Shown: one piece after another, positions 8,675 through 17,990 of the stretch | Layout of the letters: every line of letters begins with the position of its first letter | How positions within the stretch are numbered: the first letter of the stretch is position 1 | NCBI GenBank assembly: GCA_024642525.1 | Contig: JAHEAX010000002.1 | Span: 181,309-245,308, forward strand | Reading direction: 5' to 3' | Origin: Erythrobacteraceae bacterium | GTDB taxonomy: Bacteria; Pseudomonadota; Alphaproteobacteria; Sphingomonadales; Sphingomonadaceae | DNA length: 64,000 nucleotides | Notes under the pieces: generated by a model | What the model was told of the DNA's origin: nothing | The model's input: the letters and a program-made list of their open reading frames with translations, nothing else | Database searches by the model: none | Translations under genes and position numbers: made by a program

Positions 8675-8989
8675 ATGATGAAAAAGATTGTCACATCCTG
8701 TGTTGTCGCCGGTTTGACCATGTCCGGCTGGGCTGCGCCTACCGCGCTTGCCCAGCCGCGCACGGATCAGGGTGAAGCGCGCAAGGAAATGCGCGCGGGC
8801 AACGTGCTGTCGCTGCGTGAAATCGAACGCCGGGTGGTTGATCCGCTAAAGTCGCAGGGGCACGAATATCTCGGCCCGGCTTACGATTCCACGGCGATGG
8901 CGTATCGGCTGAAGTTCATCAAGGATGGCCGGGTCACCTTTGTCGACGTTGATGCCCGTACGGGCCGCATCCTTCAGCGCAGCCGCTAA
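8675..8989 (+). CDS. PepSY domain-containing exported protein
   Basis: A 104-residue protein with an N-terminal signal peptide (cleavage near ALAQPR) and a single small PepSY-like domain (LSLREIERRVVDPLKSQGHE ending VTFVDVDARTGRILQ). It stands 100 bases before a PhoP/OmpR-type regulator and its kinase. PepSY proteins encoded beside two-component systems are often periplasmic modulators or targets of them, which is the likely role here (inference from position). No catalytic residues are expected in this family. Confidence 0.8.
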   Translation: MMKKIVTSCVVAGLTMSGWAAPTALAQPRTDQGEARKEMRAGNVLSLREIERRVVDPLKSQGHEYLGPAYDSTAMAYRLKFIKDGRVTFVDVDARTGRILQRSR

Positions 8990-9089
8990 GCCGCAGCGCG
9001 ATTTCCCGCCATGGAAACACTACGCGAGTTGACGCGTTTCATACAAAAGCCCACTTAGCGGGTGCGTTTTCACAGGGGAATTATCCAGC

Positions 9090-9770
9090 ATGCGGATCTT
9101 GATTGTCGAGGATGAACCGACACTCGGCCAACAATTGAAGAGCACGCTCGAGCAGACAGGCTATGCGGTGGACCTTTCCACCGATGGCGAGGACGGGCAT
9201 TATCTTGGAAGCACAGAAGATTACGATGCCGTGATCCTCGACCTTGGCCTGCCTGAAATTGACGGGCTGACCGTGCTTGGCATGTGGCGCAAGGAAGGCC
9301 GGACTTTCCCCGTGCTGGTGCTGACCGCTCGCGATAGCTGGTCGGACAAGGTGGCAGGGCTTGATGCCGGCGCTGATGATTACTTGGCAAAACCTTTCCA
9401 GACAGAAGAGCTGATCGCCCGCCTGCGCGCGCTTATCCGCCGTGCATCGGGCAATACGTCGTCCGAACTGACGGCCGGGCAAGTGCGCCTTGATACGCGT
9501 TCGGGCCGCGTCACCTTGAATGGTGAACCCGTCAAATTGACTGCGCAGGAATACAAGCTGCTCAGCTATCTGATGCATCACAAGGGCAAGGTCGTCAGTC
9601 GCACAGAGCTGATCGAACATATCTATGACCAGGATTTTGATCGCGATTCCAATACGATCGAGGTCTTCGTGACGCGCATCCGCAAGAAGCTGGGAGCAGA
9701 GGTCATCACAACTATCCGAGGCCTTGGCTACAGCTTGGACGACCCGGCAGACGCGCCTCGCGCATCTTGA
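9090..9770 (+). CDS. OmpR/PhoP-family response regulator
   Basis: A 226-residue two-domain regulator. The receiver has the acidic pair in VEDEP, phospho-acceptor Asp51 in VILDLGLPEIDG, a conserved Thr in VLVLTARD and a Lys in YLAKPF. The winged-helix DNA-binding domain (about 128-218) includes LTAQEYKLLSYLM and NTIEVFVTRIRKKLG, then IRGLGYSL. It resembles PhoP of PhoPQ systems. The kinase gene starts 51 bases downstream. A weak TTGACG lies at 9029-9034 but no good -10 can be assigned. Confidence 0.92.
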   Translation: MRILIVEDEPTLGQQLKSTLEQTGYAVDLSTDGEDGHYLGSTEDYDAVILDLGLPEIDGLTVLGMWRKEGRTFPVLVLTARDSWSDKVAGLDAGADDYLAKPFQTEELIARLRALIRRASGNTSSELTAGQVRLDTRSGRVTLNGEPVKLTAQEYKLLSYLMHHKGKVVSRTELIEHIYDQDFDRDSNTIEVFVTRIRKKLGAEVITTIRGLGYSLDDPADAPRAS

Positions 9771-9821
9771 TGAAAATGCGCGGGGCCAGGTTGCCAGGCC
9801 ACCGGCAGGATTGTTGCACCC

Positions 9822-11186
9822 GTGACTGACCAGACCCAGACCCCGCCGCATACAGGCAGCCTTTCCCGCCGGATGATGCTGATTGCAGCCGGTTGGATTA
9901 CTGTGCTTCTTCTGGCTGGCGGCTTCGGACTGGACCGGACATTGACGAGGCTGGTTGAAAGCAATTTTGACGATCAGCTGGAATATATGCTCACCGCCAT
10001 GGTGGCATCGGCCGAAATCGGCCCGGACGGCGAGGTTTTCTTTTACCGATCACTGGGCGACCAGCGATTTCTGGAGCCTGGCAGTGGTCTTTACTGGCAG
10101 ATCAGCGGCAAGGGGCATGAAGATTTCCCCTCGCGCAGTCTGTGGGACCGGAGCCTGCAGACACAGGGCGATCATTTCGACCTCGAAACGCATTTTTACG
10201 ACAGTGGGCAATTCGCGGCTGAACCGCTGCGCATTGTCGAACGTTCCGTAATTTTGCCTGACAGCGACACTCGCTGGACTTTCACTGTCGCATCGGCGCG
10301 GGAAGAGCTGGATTACCAGATCAGCCGTATCCGATCGATCCTGGCGTGGAGCTTTGCGATATTGGGCTTTGGCCTGTTCGTGATGGCGGCCTTGCAAAGC
10401 TATTATGGCCTGCGCCCGCTGCGCCGTGTGCGCGATGCCATCCAGTCCATCCGCACCACCGGCACCAACCGTGTTACCGACCCGCTCCCCCTGGAAGTGC
10501 AGCCCTTGGTGGAAGAATTGAACGCATTGCTCGCCCATTCGGAAAAGCAGGCAGAAGAAGCCCGCACCCATGCCGGCAATCTGGCGCATGCATTGAAGAC
10601 CCCGCTGACGGTAATCAACAATGCAGCAACGGCCAAGGCAGCTGATTTGCCGGACACGGTAATCCGCGAAGCAACCACCATGCGCCGCCATGTGGACCAC
10701 CATCTTGCCCGCGCGCGCGCAGTCGGCCGCCGCGCCGTGGGCCATGCGCAGACGCCGGTTTGCGAAAGCGCAGAAGCAGTGCGCCGCGCGGTGGAGCGGC
10801 TCTATCCCGAAGTGCGGTTCGATATTGACGGCAACCGGAATGCAAAGGTCGCGATCGAGCGTCAGGACCTTGACGAAATTCTTGGAAATCTGATTGAAAA
10901 TGCTGCCAAGTATGGCGGCGGCAGTGTCTTTGTTACGGTCGATGCAGAGCCCGACATGGACCAATGTGTCATCTGGGTTGAAGATGATGGCAAGGGCATT
11001 CCGCCTGCAGACCGCGTGCGTATTTTCGACCGCGGCGCGCGGCTGGATACCGGCAAGCCCGGCACGGGCCTTGGTCTTGCGATTGTCCGCGATGTTGCCG
11101 AAATTTATGGCGGCAATGTTGAACTGGACGAAAGTGAAGACCTGGGCGGGTTGCTGGTGAAGCTGATCCTGCCTCGGGCTGGCTGA
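9822..11186 (+). CDS. PhoQ-like sensor histidine kinase
   Basis: A 454-residue inner-membrane kinase, partner of the preceding regulator. TM1 is at about 18-38, a periplasmic sensor runs to about 165, TM2 at about 170-192, then a HAMP-like linker. The DHp domain carries the H-box NLAHALKTPLTVI (His near residue 255). The ATPase domain shows the N-box LGNLIENAAKYG, G1 VEDDGKGIP and G2 GTGLGLAIV. The start is GTG at 9822. The signal sensed is unknown; the sensor shows no clear acidic Mg-binding patch that I could identify. Confidence 0.9.
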   Translation: MTDQTQTPPHTGSLSRRMMLIAAGWITVLLLAGGFGLDRTLTRLVESNFDDQLEYMLTAMVASAEIGPDGEVFFYRSLGDQRFLEPGSGLYWQISGKGHEDFPSRSLWDRSLQTQGDHFDLETHFYDSGQFAAEPLRIVERSVILPDSDTRWTFTVASAREELDYQISRIRSILAWSFAILGFGLFVMAALQSYYGLRPLRRVRDAIQSIRTTGTNRVTDPLPLEVQPLVEELNALLAHSEKQAEEARTHAGNLAHALKTPLTVINNAATAKAADLPDTVIREATTMRRHVDHHLARARAVGRRAVGHAQTPVCESAEAVRRAVERLYPEVRFDIDGNRNAKVAIERQDLDEILGNLIENAAKYGGGSVFVTVDAEPDMDQCVIWVEDDGKGIPPADRVRIFDRGARLDTGKPGTGLGLAIVRDVAEIYGGNVELDESEDLGGLLVKLILPRAG

Positions 11187-11218
11187 TGACCTCGGGCAGT
11201 CGATAGCTGCCGCCAGAT

Positions 11219-11536
11219 TTACTCGCCGCGTGCCTGTTCGTGGTGCCGGATGACTTCCTCGATAATGAACCGCAGGAACTTCTCGGAAAATTCAGGGTCG
11301 AGCTGCGCTTCTTCTGCCTTTAGACGCAGGCGCGCAATCTGGCGTTCCTCGCGCCCGGGGTCAGACGGGGGAAGGGCGGTTTTCGCCTTGTACTGGCCCA
11401 CAGCCTGCGTGATGCGGAACCTTTCTGCCAGCATGTGGATCAGGGCTGCGTCGATATTATCAATGCTGCGCCTGAATGCGGCGAGCTGTTGATCGGCGTG
11501 GAGATCGCTTTCAGGATCATGCATTGTATCGGTCAT
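11219..11536 (-). CDS. chorismate mutase (AroQ class)
   Basis: A 105-residue all-helical enzyme that rearranges chorismate to prephenate for phenylalanine and tyrosine synthesis. The AroQ pattern is clear: FRRSIDNIDAALIHMLAERF, ITQAVGQYKAK, PGREERQIARL, then EKFLRFIIEEVIRHHE. The ATG at 11536 gives a normal family length; an earlier in-frame start would add 18 unrelated residues. It stands alone, convergent with the kinase gene and divergent from the polyprenyl synthase, and is not fused to prephenate dehydratase. Confidence 0.9.
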   Translation of the reverse strand: MTDTMHDPESDLHADQQLAAFRRSIDNIDAALIHMLAERFRITQAVGQYKAKTALPPSDPGREERQIARLRLKAEEAQLDPEFSEKFLRFIIEEVIRHHEQARGE

Positions 11537-11631
11537 CACCAAACGCTTATCACGGGCGATGGCAGGATTCCAAGCTTGCCAATCAGGCATCTACCGCCCA
11601 TGTGCGCTGCGAATATGACTGGCGAGCCAAA

Positions 11632-12666
11632 ATGACTGCCGAGATTGTGCCTCTTCCGCGTAAACAGCCTGCTGGCGAGCCTGCCGGCCTGCCTACGCTC
11701 GACCCGATGCTGTCGCTGACAGCGTCCGGCATGAATTCGGTCAACTCGGTGATTCTTGACCGGATGCAGAGTGAAATTCCCCTGATTCCTGCGCTGGCTG
11801 GCCATCTTATTTCAGGCGGTGGAAAGCGGCTACGCCCCATGCTCACGCTAGCTGGCGCGCAATTGGTGGGTTACCAGGGCAACCGCCATCACAAACTGGC
11901 TGCCTCTGTCGAATTTATCCACACGGCCACCCTGCTGCATGATGATGTGGTGGACGGGTCGGACCTGCGACGCGGCAAGGCTGCGGCCAATATCATTTTC
12001 GGCAATCCCGCCACCGTCCTGGTGGGTGATTTCCTTTTCAGCCGCGCCTTTGAATTGATGGTGGAAGACGGCAGCCTCAAGGTTCTCAAGATCTTGAGCG
12101 GCGCCAGCGCGATCATCGCAGAAGGCGAAGTGGACCAGCTGACCGCGCAGCGGCAGATCGAAACCAGCGAAGAACGCTATCTTTCCATCATCGGCGCAAA
12201 GACAGCGGCGCTGTTTGCTGCGGCCAGCCGCATTTCGGCGGTGGTGGCGGAATGCGACGATGTGCAGGAACTGGCGCTCGATAGTTATGGCCGAAATCTG
12301 GGCATTGCTTTCCAGTTGGTGGACGACGCGATCGATTACGATTCCGATGCGGCACAGATGGGTAAGGACCGGGGCGACGACTTCCGCGAAGGCAAGATGA
12401 CCCTGCCAGTGATTTTCGCCTATGCCCGCGGCACGGAAGCAGAGCGCAAATTCTGGAAAGCAGCGATTTCGGGCCACCGCACTTCGGATGATGATCTGGC
12501 CGAAGCGGTCGAACTGATCGGCAAATATGACGCGGTCGAAGCCACCCGGGATCGCGCCCGCCATTTTGCCGACCGCGCAATTGAATCGCTGGCAATCTTC
12601 CCCGATGGCAAAGCGCGCGCCGCCATGGCGGAAGCAGCCGAATTTGCCGTTGCCCGGGGCTACTGA
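11632..12666 (+). CDS. ispB: long-chain polyprenyl diphosphate synthase (IspB/Dps type)
   Basis: A 344-residue prenyltransferase that elongates farnesyl or geranylgeranyl diphosphate with isopentenyl units to make the side chain of ubiquinone. The first Asp-rich motif is LLHDDVVDGSDLRRG (DDVVD near residue 103) and the second is LVDDAIDYDS (near 230), with GGGKRLRP before them. Chain length (octa-, nona- or decaprenyl) cannot be read safely; sphingomonads usually carry Q-10. ATG at 11632 is chosen; the upstream frame shows no family similarity. Confidence 0.92.
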   Translation: MTAEIVPLPRKQPAGEPAGLPTLDPMLSLTASGMNSVNSVILDRMQSEIPLIPALAGHLISGGGKRLRPMLTLAGAQLVGYQGNRHHKLAASVEFIHTATLLHDDVVDGSDLRRGKAAANIIFGNPATVLVGDFLFSRAFELMVEDGSLKVLKILSGASAIIAEGEVDQLTAQRQIETSEERYLSIIGAKTAALFAAASRISAVVAECDDVQELALDSYGRNLGIAFQLVDDAIDYDSDAAQMGKDRGDDFREGKMTLPVIFAYARGTEAERKFWKAAISGHRTSDDDLAEAVELIGKYDAVEATRDRARHFADRAIESLAIFPDGKARAAMAEAAEFAVARGY

Positions 12667-12684
12667 GCCTGTCCTGATCGCAAA

Positions 12685-15135
12685 GTGGCACCCGTTCTCG
12701 TGGTGAACGTCGACCTTCCCATTCATGCCGTTTTGCCAGACGTGCTGGCTGCGCTGGAAACAGAGGGCGCAGCCGTGCTGGTCGCGCCGCCCGGTGCTGG
12801 CAAGACGACGGCAGTTGCACCCGCCTTGCTTGGCGAGCAATGGTGCAGCGGCACGATCATTCTCTTATCGCCCCGCCGCGTGGCCGCCCGCGCCGCTGCA
12901 GAACGCATGGCGGAAATGTTGGGTGAAAAGCCGGGCGAAACAATCGGCTACCTTACTCGCATGGACAGCAAGCAATCGGCAAAAACACGGGTGCTAGTCA
13001 TGACCGAAGCGATTTTCGTCAACCGCATCGTGAGCGACCCTGAATTATCAGGTATCAGCGCGGTGCTGTTTGACGAGGCGCATGAACGCAATCTCGACAG
13101 CGATCTCGGGCTGGCGCTGGCGCTGGAAACACGCAGCATGCTGCGCGAAGACCTGCGTATCTGCATCATGTCCGCCACCATCGATGGTGCGCGCTTTGCT
13201 GCCCTGCTGGGCGCTGATGCGCGCATTATCGAAAGCGAAGGCAAAGCCTTTCCATTGCGGCTGGAATGGTTGCCGTCGCGGCCCGACTTGCGGATTGAAG
13301 ATGCCGTGGCCACAGCCATCATGACAGCATGGCGTGCCGAAGAAGGCGATCTGCTGGCATTCCTGCCGGGTGTGCGCGAGATTGAGCGTGTGCGGGAGCG
13401 CCTGACGGAAAAATTGCCCGACACGCCCATCCTGCCGCTGCACGGCCAGGTGATGCCGGCTGATCAACGTGCAGCGATCCGGCGTGACGCGATGGGGCGC
13501 AGGCGCATCGTCCTTGCCACTGCCATTGCGGAAACGTCACTGACGCTGGATGGCGTATCCGTGGTCGTCGACAGCGGCCTTTCCCGCCGTGCGGAATTTG
13601 ACCGAGCGGCAGGGTCCACCCACCTTGTGACCCAACGCGCCAGCCAGGCTGCATCTGCACAAAGAGCAGGCCGCGCAGCGCGGCAAGGGCCGGGCGTTGC
13701 CTATCGCTTGTGGGAAGAGGCAGGCCATGCCGGCCGCCAACCCTATGACCCGCCCGAAGTGGAAACGGCCGATCTTGCGCCGCTCCTGCTGGCTTTGGCA
13801 CAGTGGGGGACGGGTGATCCCGCCAGCCTGCCATGGCTGGACGCACCGCCTGCCGCATCGGTTCTGGCGGCACGCGGCCAGCTGGAAAGGCTGGGCGCGC
13901 TGGATGCAGATGGGAGAATCACGCCTTGGGGCGAGAAGGTCGCCAGCCTGCCGATGGACCCTGTGCATGCAGCCATGGTCCTGTTTGGCGCGCTGGCTGG
14001 CCATGCCCGTGATGCAGCACGCCTTGCCTTGCTGTTGCAGGAACGCGGGCTGGGTGGCCGCGGAGAAGATTTGGTAGCGCGGCTGTCCCGCTGGGCAACC
14101 GACAATTCGCCGCGGGCCAAGGCATCTGCGCAATTGGCAGAACGCTGGGCTAATCAGGCTGCCAAGCTGGTATCGACCGAAAAACCCCACAATACCAACC
14201 CCGCTCTATTTCTTGCCCGTGCCTTGCCCGACAATATTGCCCGCCGCCGTGACGCAGCAGGAGAGAACTGGCTGTCAGCGGGAGGGCGGGGTTATTTTCT
14301 CGACCCGGCATCCACGCTCGCCCGGGCAGAATGGCTGGTGATCGGCGATGCGCAGGGACAGGCAAAAAGCGCGCGCATAACTTCTGCTGCGGCATTGTCG
14401 ACACAAGAAGTGGAAGGACATCTCGCCGATCTGATCGAGCGCCGCTCAGTCCTGCGCTGGAACGGCGCTGAACGCCGCGTGGAAGCGCGGTTGGAACGAA
14501 GGCTCGGCGCGATTACCCTTGCCTCAGGACCAGACCCGAAACCCGATGCCGATGCGGTGGCTGCCTTGCTGCTGGAAAAGGCGCTTGATGAGCTGGAGCA
14601 GTTTTTGCCCGCCAGCCTTATGGCGCGGGCGCGGCACAGCAACATAGAGGCACTCTCGCTCTCCAATCTCCGCGAAAATGCTGAGATGTGGCTGACCCCG
14701 CTGCTTGCCTGCAGACGCGATCTCGATGTGCCGCGCGGCAAACTGGCAGATGCGCTGTTGGGCCACCTGGACTGGGATATCAGACAGGCACTGGATTCGC
14801 GCGCCCCGCGAGAATTCGTATCGCCACCCGGAAGCCACCACCCCATCGATTACGAAGGCGACGATGCCCCATCAGTCGAAGTGCGGGTGCAGGCCTTGTT
14901 CGGACTGGATGTGCATCCGATGGTGGGCAGGGAGCCATTGCTGCTGAAGCTGACCAGCCCCGCGGGTCGCCCCATCCAGTCGACCCGGGATTTGCCCGGA
15001 TTTTGGCGCGGTAGCTGGGATGATGTGCGCAAGGATATGAAGGGCCGCTACCCTAAACACAGGTGGCCTGACGAACCCTGGACCGAAAAGCCGAGCCTGA
15101 AGACCAAGAACGCCTTTTCACGAAGCCAAAGCTGA
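12685..15135 (+). CDS. hrpB: ATP-dependent helicase HrpB (DEAH box)
   Basis: An 816-residue superfamily 2 helicase. It has Walker A APPGAGKTT (about residue 36), the DEAH box LFDEAHERNLDSD (about 130), motif III MSATIDG, and motif VI QRAGRAARQGPG. These are followed by the HA2/winged-helix region and the C-terminal HrpB domain (ending DEPWTEKPSLKTK). The length matches the family. Its cellular role is poorly defined. The start is taken as GTG at 12685, 18 bases after ispB; a GTG at 12700 is an alternative. Confidence 0.93.
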   Translation: MAPVLVVNVDLPIHAVLPDVLAALETEGAAVLVAPPGAGKTTAVAPALLGEQWCSGTIILLSPRRVAARAAAERMAEMLGEKPGETIGYLTRMDSKQSAKTRVLVMTEAIFVNRIVSDPELSGISAVLFDEAHERNLDSDLGLALALETRSMLREDLRICIMSATIDGARFAALLGADARIIESEGKAFPLRLEWLPSRPDLRIEDAVATAIMTAWRAEEGDLLAFLPGVREIERVRERLTEKLPDTPILPLHGQVMPADQRAAIRRDAMGRRRIVLATAIAETSLTLDGVSVVVDSGLSRRAEFDRAAGSTHLVTQRASQAASAQRAGRAARQGPGVAYRLWEEAGHAGRQPYDPPEVETADLAPLLLALAQWGTGDPASLPWLDAPPAASVLAARGQLERLGALDADGRITPWGEKVASLPMDPVHAAMVLFGALAGHARDAARLALLLQERGLGGRGEDLVARLSRWATDNSPRAKASAQLAERWANQAAKLVSTEKPHNTNPALFLARALPDNIARRRDAAGENWLSAGGRGYFLDPASTLARAEWLVIGDAQGQAKSARITSAAALSTQEVEGHLADLIERRSVLRWNGAERRVEARLERRLGAITLASGPDPKPDADAVAALLLEKALDELEQFLPASLMARARHSNIEALSLSNLRENAEMWLTPLLACRRDLDVPRGKLADALLGHLDWDIRQALDSRAPREFVSPPGSHHPIDYEGDDAPSVEVRVQALFGLDVHPMVGREPLLLKLTSPAGRPIQSTRDLPGFWRGSWDDVRKDMKGRYPKHRWPDEPWTEKPSLKTKNAFSRSQS

Positions 15136-15151
15136 ATTAGAGAGCATTCCC

Positions 15152-15430
15152 ATGCCAGCCCGTATTTACCAACGCCCGAAAAATGCCATGCAGTCCGGTA
15201 AAGCCCGCACCGACGAGTGGGTGCTGGAATTTGAGCAATCCGAAGCGCGCAAGCCCGACCCGTTGATGGGCTGGACCGGCAGCGGCGACACGCAGGCTCA
15301 GGTGCATCTGTCGTTTCCCACAATGGAAGCGGCAAAAGCCTATGCCGAAAAGCATGGGATTACTGCGCGCATCCACGCCACGCCGCCCAAGACGCTGAAG
15401 CTGCAGGCATACGCCGACAATTTCCGCTGA
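15152..15430 (+). CDS. ETC complex I subunit, NDUFS4-like
   Basis: A 92-residue homolog of the mitochondrial 18-kDa complex I accessory subunit (NDUFS4), found in alphaproteobacteria. Visible pattern: ARIYQRPKNAMQSGKART, WVLEFEQSEARKPDPLMGWT, then AYAEKHGI. It stabilises the N-module of NADH:quinone oxidoreductase on the cytoplasmic side. It sits just after hrpB (16 bases) and upstream of the SRP RNA, away from the nuo operon, as is usual for this gene. Confidence 0.9.
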   Translation: MPARIYQRPKNAMQSGKARTDEWVLEFEQSEARKPDPLMGWTGSGDTQAQVHLSFPTMEAAKAYAEKHGITARIHATPPKTLKLQAYADNFR

Positions 15431-15499
15431 GTGTTGCTGCGCAGATGCTGCGCCAAGCAACACGGTTGCAAATCAACGAAACCATCGCCATATGCCCGC

Positions 15500-15591
15500 C
15501 CGGGAGTCGGGTGGACGTTTGCGTTCGCCAACCTGGTCAGGTCCGGAAGGAAGCAGCCACAACGATTTGCGGCGGGTCGCCCGGCTCCTTC
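15500..15591 (+). ncRNA. ffs: small signal recognition particle RNA (4.5S type)
   Basis: The sequence contains the SRP domain IV hallmark: GGTCAGGTCCGGAAGGAAGC around 15535-15554, with the asymmetric loop and GGAA tetraloop bound by Ffh. Flanking arms close it: GAGTCGGGTG (15504-15513) pairs over 10 bp with CGCCCGGCTC (15578-15587), followed by a pyrimidine-rich tail. Exact ends are estimated. It lies between the NDUFS4-like gene and dnaX, a common alphaproteobacterial position. It works with Ffh and FtsY (encoded near the right end) in co-translational targeting. Confidence 0.93.
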
Positions 15592-15695
15592 TTTCCTCAC
15601 GGCAGCTGAACTTTCTTCGCAGGACCTGCGTATTTCCCCGCATGACATCTGCGTGGGCCATGACATTTGCATCCATGTTGCCTACCTAGAGTGCC

Positions 15696-17591
15696 ATGGG
15701 TGATTCACCGGAAAATTCTGACGGCCTGCCTTGGGAAACCGAGCCGGTCGAGACCACGCCCACAGCAAAGGAGCTGGAGGACGCGGGTCAATCCGCCATG
15801 TTCAGCGATGCACCGGCGGCAGGCGCCGATTCGGCGCCAGAACCGTCAATCGTGCCATCCGCTGAAGCTAATCCTCAGCCAAAGCCGGCTGTGGAACCTG
15901 CGGCGCAAAACCAGCCCTACCGCGTCCTTGCCCGCAAATATCGTCCGCAGACATTTTCAGAACTGATCGGGCAGGAACCGATGGTCCGAACGCTTGGCAA
16001 TGCGATCGAGCGTGACCGGCTGGCGCATGCCTTTTTGATGACCGGCGTGCGCGGGGTGGGCAAGACATCCACCGCGCGGCTAATTGCCAAGGCGCTTAAC
16101 TGCATCGGCCCGGACGGGCAGGGCGGCCCTACCATCGATCCATGCGGTGTATGCGAACCTTGTGTGGCGATTGCCGAAGGCCGCCACATGGATGTGATCG
16201 AGATGGACGCTGCCAGCCATACCGGCGTGGACGATGTTCGCGAGATTATCGAGGCCGTGCGCTACTCGGCGGTCTCGGCGCGTTACAAGATTTACATCAT
16301 CGACGAAGTTCACATGCTGTCTCGCAATGCTTTCAATGCGTTGCTCAAGACACTTGAGGAACCGCCTGCCCATGTGAAGTTCCTGTTCGCCACGACTGAA
16401 GTCGACAAGCTGCCAGTCACAGTTCTCAGCAGGACTCAACGGTTTGACCTGCGACGAATCCATGCCGCCCAACTTGAACAACATTTCGCGATGATCTGCG
16501 GCAAGGAAGGCGTCGAGGCAGAGCCCGAAGCGCTGCATATGATCGCGGGCGCGGCAGAAGGCTCCGTGCGTGACGGTCTTTCCATTCTGGACCAGGCCAT
16601 TGCCCATGCCGACCTCGATGCAGCCCATGAAGATGGCGGCAAGGTAACCGCGGCGCGCGTTCGTGATATGCTTGGCCTTGCAGACAAAGGTGCGCAGCGG
16701 CGCCTCTTGGGCAATCTACTGTCGGGTGATGCCAAGGCGCTGCTGGCGGCCATTGCCGACCAATATGCGCTGGGCGTGGAACCCCTGGCGCTGATGCGCG
16801 GCCTGATGGATCTTGTCCACCGCGTCACCGTCGCACAGGTGGGCGGCGGCGAGGCCGATGCGCCGACCGAGGAAGAACGTGCCGCGTTGCAGGACTGGGC
16901 TGGCAAGCTGTCCGCCGGGCAATTGCACCGTCTGTGGCAATTGCTGCTCAAGGGCCATGACGAAGTGCGCAGCGCGCCCGATCCGCTTGTATCGGCCCAG
17001 ATGGCCTTGCTGCGCGTGTTGCACGCAGCCGATATGCCAGACCCGGGCAAACTGGCGAAGAAGCTGGAAGAAATGGGGCAGGCAGGTCTTGGTTCTGCCG
17101 CTGCATCGCCACCAGCACCAGCAACCTCGCCAACTGGCAAAATGGCGCAAGGCGAAGACATAAAGACTGCCACGCCTGCCTCTGCGCCAGCATCCGATCC
17201 ATACGAAAAATTCGAGGAATTCGTCGCCTGGCTCGAGCAGCGCGGCCATATGCAATTGGGCGCAAAGCTGCGGATGCAGGCCGCCCCCATCGAAGTGGGG
17301 GCGGGTATTCTGCGTTATTCCATGGCGGCCGGATTTACCGACAATCTCGAACGCGAAATCCGCGACACGCTGACCAAACTGGTTGATCGTGGCTGGACCG
17401 TTAAGCAGGAAGAAAACACAGGTGGTCTCTCGCTGGTTGAACGCGAGGCATCATCACGCGAAATGGAAGCCGAACGCGTTCGGGCCGACCCCATGGTCGT
17501 CGCGGCGCTCATAGCATTTCCGGATGCAGAAATTGTCCCGGAAGACCCTGACGCACATGAACAGGCCCCGGGCTGGAGCCGCAAAGCTTAA
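15696..17591 (+). CDS. dnaX: DNA polymerase III subunit gamma/tau
   Basis: A 631-residue clamp-loader ATPase. An N-terminal Pro/Ala-rich tail of about 65 residues precedes the AAA+ core. The core has YRPQTFSELIGQE, Walker A GVRGVGKTSTA (about 116-126), a four-cysteine zinc site (C-IGPDG then CGVCEPC), Walker B YIIDEVHMLS and RTQRFDLRR. The C-terminal tau part follows a Pro/Ala/Thr linker near residues 465-500. I saw no A6G-type slippery heptamer that would make a short gamma form. It is followed 11 bases later by ybaB. Confidence 0.95.
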   Translation: MGDSPENSDGLPWETEPVETTPTAKELEDAGQSAMFSDAPAAGADSAPEPSIVPSAEANPQPKPAVEPAAQNQPYRVLARKYRPQTFSELIGQEPMVRTLGNAIERDRLAHAFLMTGVRGVGKTSTARLIAKALNCIGPDGQGGPTIDPCGVCEPCVAIAEGRHMDVIEMDAASHTGVDDVREIIEAVRYSAVSARYKIYIIDEVHMLSRNAFNALLKTLEEPPAHVKFLFATTEVDKLPVTVLSRTQRFDLRRIHAAQLEQHFAMICGKEGVEAEPEALHMIAGAAEGSVRDGLSILDQAIAHADLDAAHEDGGKVTAARVRDMLGLADKGAQRRLLGNLLSGDAKALLAAIADQYALGVEPLALMRGLMDLVHRVTVAQVGGGEADAPTEEERAALQDWAGKLSAGQLHRLWQLLLKGHDEVRSAPDPLVSAQMALLRVLHAADMPDPGKLAKKLEEMGQAGLGSAAASPPAPATSPTGKMAQGEDIKTATPASAPASDPYEKFEEFVAWLEQRGHMQLGAKLRMQAAPIEVGAGILRYSMAAGFTDNLEREIRDTLTKLVDRGWTVKQEENTGGLSLVEREASSREMEAERVRADPMVVAALIAFPDAEIVPEDPDAHEQAPGWSRKA

Positions 17592-17602
17592 AGGATAGCG
17601 CG

Positions 17603-17944
17603 ATGCAATCGATGGAAGAGATGATCAAGGCAGCCCAGAAGGCGGCTGAAACGATCCAGACGCAAATGAACGAAATGCAGGCCAAGCTCGATTCGATCGA
17701 GGTAGAAGGCAAGGCAGGCGGAGGTATTGTATCGGTGCGCTGCACGGCCAAGGGCCGGATGCTGGGTGTGCAAATTGATGACAGTCTGATGCAACAGTCT
17801 GAAAAGCAAATGCTGGAAGACCTGATTACCGCTGCCTTCAATGATGCGCGGGACAAGGCAGACCGTGTTTCCAATGACGAGATGAAGGCAATCCAGGGTG
17901 GCATGGGCCTTCCGCCGGGCTTCAATCTGCCGGGTATGGGCTGA
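17603..17944 (+). CDS. ybaB: YbaB/EbfC family nucleoid-associated protein
   Basis: A 113-residue small DNA-binding protein, dimeric in the family. The N-terminal helix (MEEMIKAAQKAAETIQTQMN) is followed by the conserved beta sheet (IVSVRCTAKGRMLGVQID) and the C-terminal helix ending in a Gly/Met/Pro tail. A ribosome site AAAGG precedes the ATG. It is the normal partner of dnaX. The usual next gene, recR, is not present; a class II aldolase follows instead. Confidence 0.93.
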   Translation: MQSMEEMIKAAQKAAETIQTQMNEMQAKLDSIEVEGKAGGGIVSVRCTAKGRMLGVQIDDSLMQQSEKQMLEDLITAAFNDARDKADRVSNDEMKAIQGGMGLPPGFNLPGMG

Positions 17945-17990
17945 TTTTGCCGCATCTGGTATAGCCTGGCCAAACAAGGGAGACGAGAAC

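Noticed and set aside
15696..17591. Programmed frameshift site in dnaX for a gamma form
   Set aside because: No A-rich slippery heptamer with a following hairpin was seen.
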